A DNA stretch of 64,000 nucleotides from Ectothiorhodospiraceae bacterium (lineage in GTDB: Bacteria; Pseudomonadota; Gammaproteobacteria; XJ16; Halofilaceae). The position numbers were made by a program, and so were the translations under genes. The stretch is taken from the NCBI GenBank assembly GCA_007134775.1, contig SLKC01000009.1:41797-105796 (forward strand), written 5' to 3'. The notes beneath the pieces are model-generated. The model did not search any database. It was given only the letters and a program-made list of their open reading frames with translations, and was not told where the DNA came from. The first letter of the stretch is position 1, and each line of letters starts with the position of its first letter. Shown here piece by piece: positions 57,228 to 64,000 of this stretch.

Positions 57228-58028
57228 TTACTTGTCGGGCTCCCAGCGTCCGAGCAGGCGGGGTAGGTTGCCGAAGCGAGCGAACAGGCCGAATACCACG
57301 ACGGCGATCGCGACGAACAATACGGCCACCGCGGCCATGAGCGGCGTATAGCCGTAGCGCAGCGAGTTGAAGATGCGGATCGGCAGCGTTTCAACCGTGA
57401 AGCCGGCGACCATGAAGGCAATAATGTACTCGTTGAGCGAGAGCACGAACACGAACGCATAGCCGGAAATGATGTAGGGCCGGATCAGCGGCAGGATGAT
57501 GGTGCGAAACACGGTCGACTCACTCGCGCCCATGGTCCGTGCCGCCTCCACTACCGAGCGATCGGTCGACTCCAGTCCGAGCGCGATTGTCATCAGCGGC
57601 AGTGTCACCAGGAACATGCCGTGGGCAATCATCACGTTTTCGATCTGCCCGTAGTTGCCGGTCGTCGCCCAGAAGGTCATGAAGCCGAGTGCGGTGATCA
57701 CAGGGGGCAGCATGAAGGGAGTGACACCAAAGCCGAACAGGATCTTGGCGTAGAGCATACCGTAGCGCCACAAGGCATAGGCCAGTGGCAGCGCCACCGA
57801 CACCGCCACCAGCCCGGCAACGGCGGCAATCAACAGGCTGTACTCGATCGACGCGCGCCAGTCCGATTCGGTGGCCATCGCTTGGTACCAGTGCAGCGAG
57901 AAACCCTCGGGCGGGAAGTAGAGCTGGCGGCCGTCGTTCACGGAGATGCCGAGTACAATGATGATGGGCGCGATCAGAAAGGCAGCGATCACGGTCATGA
58001 ACAGAATGATCAGGCTGCGCTGTATCAT
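57228..58028 (-). CDS. ABC transporter permease (PotC type)
   Basis: A 266-residue inner-membrane permease with six helices. The EAA loop reads EAARTMGASESTVFRTIILP, which contacts the ATPase. Similar to the PotC/YdcV permeases of polyamine importers. ATG 58028 overlaps the preceding permease stop by four bases. Last gene of the speB-ABC cluster. Confidence 0.92.
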   Translation of the reverse strand: MIQRSLIILFMTVIAAFLIAPIIIVLGISVNDGRQLYFPPEGFSLHWYQAMATESDWRASIEYSLLIAAVAGLVAVSVALPLAYALWRYGMLYAKILFGFGVTPFMLPPVITALGFMTFWATTGNYGQIENVMIAHGMFLVTLPLMTIALGLESTDRSVVEAARTMGASESTVFRTIILPLIRPYIISGYAFVFVLSLNEYIIAFMVAGFTVETLPIRIFNSLRYGYTPLMAAVAVLFVAIAVVVFGLFARFGNLPRLLGRWEPDK

Positions 58029-58882
58029 GTCGTTGCCACCCGCTTGCGGCGGCTCAGCCACAAGGTGATGAGGATCAGGGCCGCGCTGGTCGCCAGAAGG
58101 AAGACCGCCAGAGCCGCAGCGAAGGGCGGGTTCGACTGGTAGACGGCCTGGTCGGTGATGAGCACGGACAAGGTCCAGTGGCGCGGCCGACCAAGCAGGT
58201 TCGGAATCAGGAACACGCCGAGCGTGAACACGAAAACGAGAATCATCGAGGCGATGATCGGCGTACGCGTGCTCGGGATGACCACATTGAAGAAGGCCCG
58301 CAACGGCGAGGCCCCGAGCGTGCGTGCGGCCTCGGTCAGTTCCGGGTCGATGCGCGACAGCGGCGGGTACAGGATCAGTACCGTGTAGGGCAGCGTCAGG
58401 TAGAGATAGCCCACGACCACCGCGCCAAAGCTAGGCGCCCAGGCAACCGCCTCTTCCAGAATGCCCAGCCAGACCAGCACGTTGGACAGCCCCGCCGTGC
58501 GCGACAGCAGCATCGACCAGCTGAAGCCGACGATCACCTCCGACAGTGACAGCACGGACAGCACGAACACCAGCCACAGGGTCTGCGTGCGCAGGCGCAT
58601 GCGTGTGAGCAGATAAGTGAACGGGAAGGCGAGCCCAATACTGATGACGGAGACAAACACCGCCAGATAGAGCGAGAACAGCAGGTGATCGATGAACAGC
58701 GAGGTTGCAAGGCGTGCGTACTGATCGAATACGAACGCTGGTCGGTAGAAGGCGATCGGGTCGCGCTCGAAGAAGCTGGTGGCGAACATGATGCCGAAGG
58801 GGATCAGGAAGAAGACCCCGAGCATCAATGTTGGATAGCTGAGCAGTCCGATCGGAGCCCAGCTTCGCCGTGCCGTTGTCAT
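58025..58882 (-). CDS. ABC transporter permease (PotB type)
   Basis: A 285-residue inner-membrane permease with six helices and EAA loop EAARTLGASPLRAFFNVVIP. Similar to PotB/YdcU. Its start overlaps the ATPase gene stop by four bases and its end overlaps the second permease, so the three are translated together. Confidence 0.92.
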   Translation of the reverse strand: MTTARRSWAPIGLLSYPTLMLGVFFLIPFGIMFATSFFERDPIAFYRPAFVFDQYARLATSLFIDHLLFSLYLAVFVSVISIGLAFPFTYLLTRMRLRTQTLWLVFVLSVLSLSEVIVGFSWSMLLSRTAGLSNVLVWLGILEEAVAWAPSFGAVVVGYLYLTLPYTVLILYPPLSRIDPELTEAARTLGASPLRAFFNVVIPSTRTPIIASMILVFVFTLGVFLIPNLLGRPRHWTLSVLITDQAVYQSNPPFAAALAVFLLATSAALILITLWLSRRKRVATT

Positions 58883-59931
58883 GCGAGTACCACGCAGGCG
58901 TCGGCGGGCAGCTCGACGGTCACGCGATCACCAAGCTGGACATCGGGCTTGTCCCGGGGGGGGACGTTGCTGGTGATCTCGAGGCCACTGCAGTCGATGC
59001 GGTACTCGACGTTCTGGCCGACATCGCGAATGAAAGTGATGGTTCCCTGCAGGCCATTCTCACGGGTCTCTTCGCCCGAGCACAGCCCGACTTCCTCCGG
59101 GCGCACTGAGACCGTGATCTCGGCGCCGGAGGCAAAGCCGTGCGGCATGGACTCGACGCGCAGGGTATGCCCGTGTACCTGCACGCGGTCACCGGCAACG
59201 ATTTCGCCCTTCAGCAGGTTGCTGCTGCCGATGAACTCGGCAACGAACACGTTCGCCGGGCGGCGATAGATCTCTAGCGGCGTGCCGACCTGCTGGACCT
59301 GGCCATCCTTCATCACAACCACCATGTCGGCCATGGTCATCGCCTCGCGCTGATCGTGCGTGACCAGAATCGAGGTAATGCCGACGCGCTGCTGTAGCAT
59401 GCGCAGCTCGACCTGCATTTCCTCGCGCAGCTTTGCATCGAGGGCTGACAGCGGTTCATCGAGCAGGAATACCTGTGGATCCAGGGCCAGGGCGCGGGCA
59501 ATGGCCACGCGCTGGCGCTGCCCCCCGGAGAGCTGCGGGATGTGACGCCGTTCGACCCCCGGCATCTGGACGAGACCGAGTAGCTCACGAGCGCGATTGT
59601 CGCGCTCCTGCTTGGGCGTGCCGCGGATGCGCAAGCCGTAAGCGATGTTCTCGCCCACGTCGAGATGGGGGAACAGCGCTAGCGACTGGAACACCATGCC
59701 GATCCCGCGGCGATGTGCGGGCTGCTGCGTGACGTCCTTCTCCCCGAAGCGGATTGTCCCGGCCGATGGCTCTTCCAGGCCGGCGATCATCCGCAGCAGC
59801 GTGGTCTTGCCGCAGCCCGATGGGCCAAGAAAGCAGGCGAGCTGCCCTTCAGGGACTTCGAGGTCGACATCGTCGACAGCCTTCGTGGCACCGAAGTCTT
59901 TGCTGACGCCAGCGAGGTTCAGAACTGCCAT
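58879..59931 (-). CDS. ABC transporter ATP-binding protein (PotA type)
   Basis: A 350-residue ATPase: Walker A GPSGCGKTT, Q-loop VFQSLALFPHLDV, signature LSGGQRQRVAIARAL, Walker B VFLLDEPLSALD, switch His in LVTHDQREAM, and a C-terminal TOBE domain (about 240-345). The group (CUT1/PotA/FbpC) powers uptake of polyamines, iron or sugars; the permeases and neighbouring ureohydrolase favour polyamine-like substrates. Confidence 0.94.
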   Translation of the reverse strand: MAVLNLAGVSKDFGATKAVDDVDLEVPEGQLACFLGPSGCGKTTLLRMIAGLEEPSAGTIRFGEKDVTQQPAHRRGIGMVFQSLALFPHLDVGENIAYGLRIRGTPKQERDNRARELLGLVQMPGVERRHIPQLSGGQRQRVAIARALALDPQVFLLDEPLSALDAKLREEMQVELRMLQQRVGITSILVTHDQREAMTMADMVVVMKDGQVQQVGTPLEIYRRPANVFVAEFIGSSNLLKGEIVAGDRVQVHGHTLRVESMPHGFASGAEITVSVRPEEVGLCSGEETRENGLQGTITFIRDVGQNVEYRIDCSGLEITSNVPPRDKPDVQLGDRVTVELPADACVVLA

Positions 59932-60031
59932 GCTGGGTCCTAATGAGGTCCGGCGGGAAGCGAAAGGTCGAAGCGGCCGGCGCCGACACGCGCCGACCGC
60001 TCATGCTGCACGACGACCGGATCACCGACAC

Positions 60032-61123
60032 TCATCCGGTGATCATTTCCGTCCAGCGATCGGAGAGCCAGTCGCCGCGCTCCAGGTACATCTCGTAGGC
60101 CGGAATGATCGGCTCGATGTCGCTGGAGACCGCCGCGAACTCCTCGTCGGTCAGGTCGGTGTGGTCGCGCTCGACCGTCGGCGCGGTGCCGACGTAGCGA
60201 GCCAGACGTGCCTGGATCTCCGGTTGGCACATATAGTCGATAAAGACCTGCGCCTCGTCGACGCGCTCGGAGGCGCGCGAGACCACCCATGAGCCGGAAT
60301 CGAGCACCCCGCCTTCCTGCGGGAAGGTCGAGCGCACCGGATAACCCTCGGCGCGGGCGATCTCGGCGACATCGTGGTAGTACTGGCCCATCGGGATCTC
60401 GCCGCGCTGCAGTGCATTCTGGAACTGCGCTTCGTCGCGGTACCAGAGCTGGACGTTGTCACGGATCTCGGCGAGCTTCTCCAGTACCTCCATGATGCCG
60501 TCCTGGGTCTCGAGGATGTCCTTGCCGCCGAAGAAGGTCGTGGCGGTGATCTCGAGCAGGAAGGAGTTGGTTTCCAGGGCGAGCAGGCCGAGGCGGTTGC
60601 GGTGCTCCTCGTCCCACATATCCCCCCAGCTCTCCGGCGCCTCGGGGTACTCGTCGGTGTTCGAGACCAGGGTAATGTACCAGCTCAATGCACCGACGCC
60701 AGAGACACTGCCGTCGTCGTACTCATGCACGAAGTGCGGATACAGGTAGCGGGTGTTTCCCAGCGCGTCCGGGTCGAGAGCCGCGAAGAGTTCGCCCCGG
60801 GCACCACGCAGGCGGGGCGTGTTCGCCATCATCGAGACGTCAGCCGGGGCCTGACCGGCGCGGGCGGCATCACGCATCTGGATGAGCCACGCCTCACCCG
60901 TGGGCACGGAGATGGACTCCACCTCGATGCCGGTGTCCTCGGTGAATTTCGGGAAGATGTGCTCATCGAACGAGTCCTGGAAGAAGCCGCCGTAGACGCC
61001 GACCTTCAGCGTGCGCCCGGCGCGTGCCTTGAACGGGATGATGCTGGCAGCCATCCCGGTCGCCACGGCTGCGCCGGTGCCGATCAGAAATTTGCGGCGT
61101 CCCGGTACGAAAATGTCACTCAT
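60032..61123 (-). CDS. Periplasmic solute-binding protein (PotD/PotF type), Tat exported
   Basis: A 363-residue binding protein of the polyamine-type ABC importer. The N-terminus has a twin-arginine signal (GRRKFLIGTGAAVATGMAAS, cleaved near ARA), so it is probably exported folded through Tat, which is common in haloarchaea and some halophiles. The mature part starts TLKVGVYGGFFQDSF as in spermidine/putrescine-binding proteins. ATG 61123 has GGGGAGG seven bases upstream; the open frame upstream to 61492 has no homology. Confidence 0.9.
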   Translation of the reverse strand: MSDIFVPGRRKFLIGTGAAVATGMAASIIPFKARAGRTLKVGVYGGFFQDSFDEHIFPKFTEDTGIEVESISVPTGEAWLIQMRDAARAGQAPADVSMMANTPRLRGARGELFAALDPDALGNTRYLYPHFVHEYDDGSVSGVGALSWYITLVSNTDEYPEAPESWGDMWDEEHRNRLGLLALETNSFLLEITATTFFGGKDILETQDGIMEVLEKLAEIRDNVQLWYRDEAQFQNALQRGEIPMGQYYHDVAEIARAEGYPVRSTFPQEGGVLDSGSWVVSRASERVDEAQVFIDYMCQPEIQARLARYVGTAPTVERDHTDLTDEEFAAVSSDIEPIIPAYEMYLERGDWLSDRWTEMITG

Positions 61124-61349
61124 CTCAACCTCCCCCTCGCGCGCGAGGATCATTGCTCCGTGCAGGTGGGTCGTGCTTCTCGCGCCGGATGGACGGCCTG
61201 CACGCATCCCCCGACGGCGATCCCGGATCGGTGTTACCGCATCGGGCCCTCCAGAGCCGCGAGCCGGTCCGGTACCGGAACCATGCCATGATCTATGGGT
61301 GCGGACCAGCAATGCTGGGCCCGCGCCCGCGACTTGGCTCCTGGTCGCC

Positions 61350-62300
61350 TCAACCGCGGCGCGTAACGCCGGGCAAAATGCACAGCATCTCGTAGAGCAG
61401 ATTGGCGCCGAGGACGGCGGTGTTGCCGGTGGGGTCGTAGGGTGGCGATACCTCGACCAGGTCGGCACCGACAATGTCCAGGCCCGCGGCACCGCGTACG
61501 AGTTCGACCGCCTGCGGTGCGGTCAGGCCGGCGATCTCGGCCGTGCCCGTGCCCGGCGCGAAAGCGGGGTCGATGCTGTCGACATCGAAGCTGATGTAGA
61601 CTGGGCCGGGTCCGATCTGCTTGCGCACTTCCTTCATCAGTGGTGTGAGCGAGCGATGCCAGCACTCCTCGATCGGTACGACGCGAAAGCCCTGCTGGCG
61701 GGACCAGTCGAAGTCCTCCGCGGTGTAGCCGGTGCCGCGCAGGCCGATCTGGGCGACGCGTTCACCGTGCAACAGGTTCTCCTCGGCGGCGCGACGAAAC
61801 GGCGTGCCGTGCGCGATCTCCTCACCGAACATATGCTCGTTGATGTCGGCATGGGCGTCGATGTGAATCAAGCCGAGCGGGCCGTGCCTCGCGGCCATGG
61901 CGCGCAGAATGGGCAGGGTGAGCGTGTGGTCGCCGCCGAGTGTCAGCGGGATGCAGCCATGGCCGAGGACCTCGGTGTAGAACTGCTCAATGATGTCGAC
62001 ACTCTTCTTCAGGTCAAAGGTGTTGATCGGCACGTCACCAAGATCGGCCACCTGCAGGCTGTCGAAGGGTGCCGCCCGCGTGGCCATGTTGTAGGGCCGC
62101 AGCATGCGCGATTCATCGCGGATCTGGCGCGGGCCCAGGCGGGTGCCGGGGCGGTTCGACGTGCCGATGTCCATGGGCACGCCGATGAAGGCGGCGTCCA
62201 GGCCTTTGGCGCTCTCGCTCACTGGCAAGCGCATCATGGTGACCGGCCCGCCGAAACGGGGCATGGTGTTGCCGCTCAGCGGCTGGTTGAAGTCGCTCAA
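61350..62300 (-). CDS. speB: Agmatinase/guanidinobutyrase family ureohydrolase
   Basis: A 316-residue Mn-dependent ureohydrolase releasing urea from agmatine or a related guanidino acid. Metal motifs GGDHT, IDAHADIN and SFDVDSIDP are complete. The N-terminus (NQPLSGNTMPRFGG) is closest to guanidinobutyrase/agmatinase of Pseudomonas, so substrate may be 4-guanidinobutyrate. Start is placed at TTG 62300, seven bases after GGAG; upstream codons lack homology. It lies upstream of the polyamine-type ABC genes on the same strand (226 bases before the binding protein), suggesting import and breakdown of one compound. GabD at 4.7-6.2 kb could finish the pathway. Confidence 0.88.
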   Translation of the reverse strand: MSDFNQPLSGNTMPRFGGPVTMMRLPVSESAKGLDAAFIGVPMDIGTSNRPGTRLGPRQIRDESRMLRPYNMATRAAPFDSLQVADLGDVPINTFDLKKSVDIIEQFYTEVLGHGCIPLTLGGDHTLTLPILRAMAARHGPLGLIHIDAHADINEHMFGEEIAHGTPFRRAAEENLLHGERVAQIGLRGTGYTAEDFDWSRQQGFRVVPIEECWHRSLTPLMKEVRKQIGPGPVYISFDVDSIDPAFAPGTGTAEIAGLTAPQAVELVRGAAGLDIVGADLVEVSPPYDPTGNTAVLGANLLYEMLCILPGVTRRG

Positions 62301-62967
62301 ATCGAATCTCCATCTCAATAAAACAGACCCGTTACCACCGCATCCGGTACTTCCCCCCGAAAGGGTCGACACGGGCGCGAGTCGTGTCCGGTATGCGCAG
62401 TTTCGCGCGTGCATCGGCCTCTAGGGGCACCTTGTCGTGCGCGTGATCAGTTTCCCGCGTGAGCTGACTGCCCTGCAACTCCGTCAACGGGAGTGCGAAC
62501 GGCTGCTCAGGAATGGCCCCGCAACCTACGTGAACGGGAGAATGTGCTAGAGCGTTGGTTCGTGGCCAGATTTGTTCGTGTGCCGCCCAACTTCGAGGAA
62601 CGATAAAGGTGTGCTCGCACCTAGCATCGGTGATCACACACTTCGCCGCTGCCGGGATGGTGTGTCCCGGCAGCGGCGAAGCGGGAGGGGGCTGGGGCTA
62701 CATCATGTGGCCGAGCGTCTCGAGATTGGGGTCTGGGACATGGGGTGGCAGCAAGCGGGATAAACGGCCCACGCCTGTGATAGCGGACTGGCCCGTGGAT
62801 CGCAGTTATGTCGGCTGCGGGCCGAGGCCGCTGCTGCGGCTGGTCGTTGCCGATCGGTGCCGTTTTCGTGTCGCCGCTGATCGATCGGAAGACCGACGGG
62901 ATATGGCTTGGGCACGCCCCGTGGCCACCAAGTGTGTGAGCGTCGGGCCTGATATTGGCGATAGTAT
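62301..62967. other. 667-bp region without a confident gene
   Basis: Between speB and the Usp gene. It holds a perfect 17-bp hairpin (62641-62681) and, on the minus strand from about 62510 to the TAA at 62332, about 58 codons with high GC at third positions and a protein-like end (KLRIPDTT, then DPFGGKYRMRW). That stretch has no good start codon (only a GTG at 62637 far upstream) and may be a gene remnant. The other open frames here look like chance. Confidence 0.45.
62641..62681. repeat. Perfect 17-bp inverted repeat (strong hairpin)
   Basis: CTTCGCCGCTGCCGGGA (62641-62657) and its exact reverse complement (62665-62681) enclose a 7-base loop TGGTGTG. This is the strongest hairpin seen in the window. 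It lies about 290 bases before the Usp stop and 340 upstream of speB, and neither strand has a T-run after it, so a simple terminator is not certain. Confidence 0.7.
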
Positions 62968-63804
62968 TCAATCCGCCCTGGGGGCCGCAGGTACCAGTAG
63001 CACCAACTGCTGGCTGCTCCGACACACGGCCTCGGCGGTGCTGCCGAGCAGCAGTTCGGTCAACGGGTTGCGTCCGCGGCGGCCGACGATCACCAGGTTG
63101 GCCTGCTGTTCGGCGGTCACGCGGCTGATGACCTCACTCGGTTTGCCGCGCCCGATCAACTCGACGTCGAAGGCGTCGCTGCCCGCGCGTTCGGCCAGTG
63201 CAGCGATGTGGGCCTCGATGGCTGCACGCTCTTCGGCCTTGACCGCGACCTCGTCCCAGCGTCCGACCGAGACCACGACGCCGCGGTCACCGCAGGACAG
63301 TAACTTGAGGAAGGCTTGCTCGGCACCGGACGCCGCGGGAGAGCCATCCGTGGCGAGCAGCGCCCGGCAGATGGCGTCGCCCGGTACGGTACTCTCGCCA
63401 TCGACCGGCGCGAGGAGAAGGGGGCGGTCGGCCAACCGTGCCAGGTTGAGCGCCGTACTGCCGAGCAGGAACTCACGGATGGCGCTGTGTCCCTGACTGC
63501 CCACGAGAATCGTGTCGGCGCCGCTGGCTTCGGCCGCCGCCAGCAGCTCGGCGGCAACGCCGCCCGTGCGTAGGGTCGAGTCGGCGCGCATTCCGGTCTC
63601 TGCGGCGACCTGCTCGGCGATTTTTGCCAGTCGCTTCTCGTAGTGTTCGCGGTGGCTGAGCTCGGGGGCCTGGGTATAGCCTTCACCGATGACATAGGCG
63701 AGGGTTACGCGCTCACAGCCAAAGGCCGGGAGGCGCGCGAGTTGGGCCTGCACCTGCGGCCAGGCCGGCGAGAAATCGATGGCAACCAGGACGTGTTTCA
63801 GCAT
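62968..63804 (-). CDS. Universal stress protein (two UspA domains)
   Basis: A 278-residue cytoplasmic protein with two Usp domains (1-140 and 145-278). Each has the ATP-binding GxxGx(9)GS signature: GSQGHSAIREFLLGSTA and GRRGRNPLTELLLGSTA. The N-terminus MLKHVLVAIDFSP is typical, and the second domain opens LLATDGSP. Tandem Usp proteins respond to stress or starvation; the exact role is unknown. Confidence 0.93.
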   Translation of the reverse strand: MLKHVLVAIDFSPAWPQVQAQLARLPAFGCERVTLAYVIGEGYTQAPELSHREHYEKRLAKIAEQVAAETGMRADSTLRTGGVAAELLAAAEASGADTILVGSQGHSAIREFLLGSTALNLARLADRPLLLAPVDGESTVPGDAICRALLATDGSPAASGAEQAFLKLLSCGDRGVVVSVGRWDEVAVKAEERAAIEAHIAALAERAGSDAFDVELIGRGKPSEVISRVTAEQQANLVIVGRRGRNPLTELLLGSTAEAVCRSSQQLVLLVPAAPRAD

Positions 63805-63849
63805 TTCGTTTCTCCGTGGGTCGGATCGTCCGTGTTCGGGTTCGATTCG

Positions 63850-63999
63850 TCACTGGCGCGAGTTCGGGCGCCACGGGCTGATGCCGCCTTCCACGGTCAA
63901 GCGCCGCCAGCGCCAGAAGCCCTCGAGATCGACGCGATAGGGCCCCTCGGTGAGCGCCCGCGCGCGGTAGACCGTGACGCCGTCGCGGGTGAAGACGTC
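63850..63999 (-). CDS. C-terminal end of an unidentified protein
   Basis: An open frame enters from the window edge and stops at TGA 63850-63852, giving 49 residues (begins DVFTRDGVTVYRARAL, ends SPWRPNSRQ). It is 45 bases upstream of the Usp start on the same strand. I do not recognise the family; the frame has coding-like GC3 and no competitor on the other strand. Confidence 0.55.
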   Translation of the reverse strand, partial: DVFTRDGVTVYRARALTEGPYRVDLEGFWRWRRLTVEGGISPWRPNSRQ

Positions 64000-64000
64000 A

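Noticed and set aside
62621..63025. 134-codon minus-strand frame in the gap before the Usp gene
   Set aside because: It runs through the perfect hairpin and overlaps the Usp gene end, with a Pro/His/Arg-rich translation and no recognisable feature.

Overview
The window is 64 kb of GC-rich chromosome with no phage, insertion sequence, CRISPR array, rRNA or tRNA that I could see. It is tightly packed with housekeeping genes, many joined by ATGA or TGATG stop/start overlaps. Gene content and order (dapA-bamC; gyrA-pheA-hisC-tyrA-aroA-cmk-rpsA-ihfB-lapA-lapB-pyrF; ffh; efp-epmA; a fimX-like gene) point to a gammaproteobacterium. A bacterial voltage-gated sodium channel with a TLESWS filter and a large Mrp-type Na+/H+ antiporter operon suggest a halophile or haloalkaliphile, most likely of the Ectothiorhodospiraceae type (Alkalilimnicola, Halorhodospira and Spiribacter relatives). 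That placement is inference from gene content.

Layout. 1-6.2 kb: end of prfC, a YiiX/YebB-like hydrolase, the Nav channel, a TraB/GumN protein, a MATE exporter and a succinate-semialdehyde dehydrogenase. 6.3-11.3 kb (minus strand): an M48 peptidase carrying a TerB-like tail, LemA, an exported highly charged helical protein, and a PIN-PhoH ATPase. 11.5-17 kb: dapA-bamC facing dxs-queD-folE2. 17-34.2 kb (plus strand): a GNAT-nitrilase fusion, MscS channel, gyrA, the aromatic amino acid genes, cmk-rpsA-ihfB-lapAB-pyrF, a class II cyclic-nucleotide phosphodiesterase under an apparent CRP site, and ffh.

34.2-39.3 kb: a 149-bp palindromic (REPIN/MITE-like) element, a fimX-like c-di-GMP receptor gene, then the EF-P modification locus. 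There efp and epmA look intact, but epmB is a remnant with the radical-SAM core deleted and a frameshift. 39.3-48 kb: a nine-gene Mrp operon with four antiporter-like subunits, two of which are tandem paralogues with Ala at the usual TM5 glutamate. 48.2-57 kb: an NQO-like flavoprotein, a DASS/SLC13 transporter, bactofilin, aldehyde and alcohol dehydrogenases, a thioesterase, and an MDR-proline racemase superfamily pair followed by RidA. 57.2-62.3 kb (minus strand): an agmatinase/guanidinobutyrase gene upstream of a four-gene spermidine/putrescine-type ABC transporter. 62.3-64 kb: a gene-poor stretch with a perfect 17-bp hairpin, a tandem Usp protein, and the end of an unidentified gene.

The most notable observations are the broken epmB beside intact efp/epmA, the perfect CRP site placed about 61 bp upstream of the likely start of the cyclic-nucleotide phosphodiesterase transcript (a possible cAMP feedback loop), the unusual Mrp composition, and a proline racemase family protein with a Ser/Thr pair in place of the catalytic cysteines. 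I did not find a wholly new multi-gene system.
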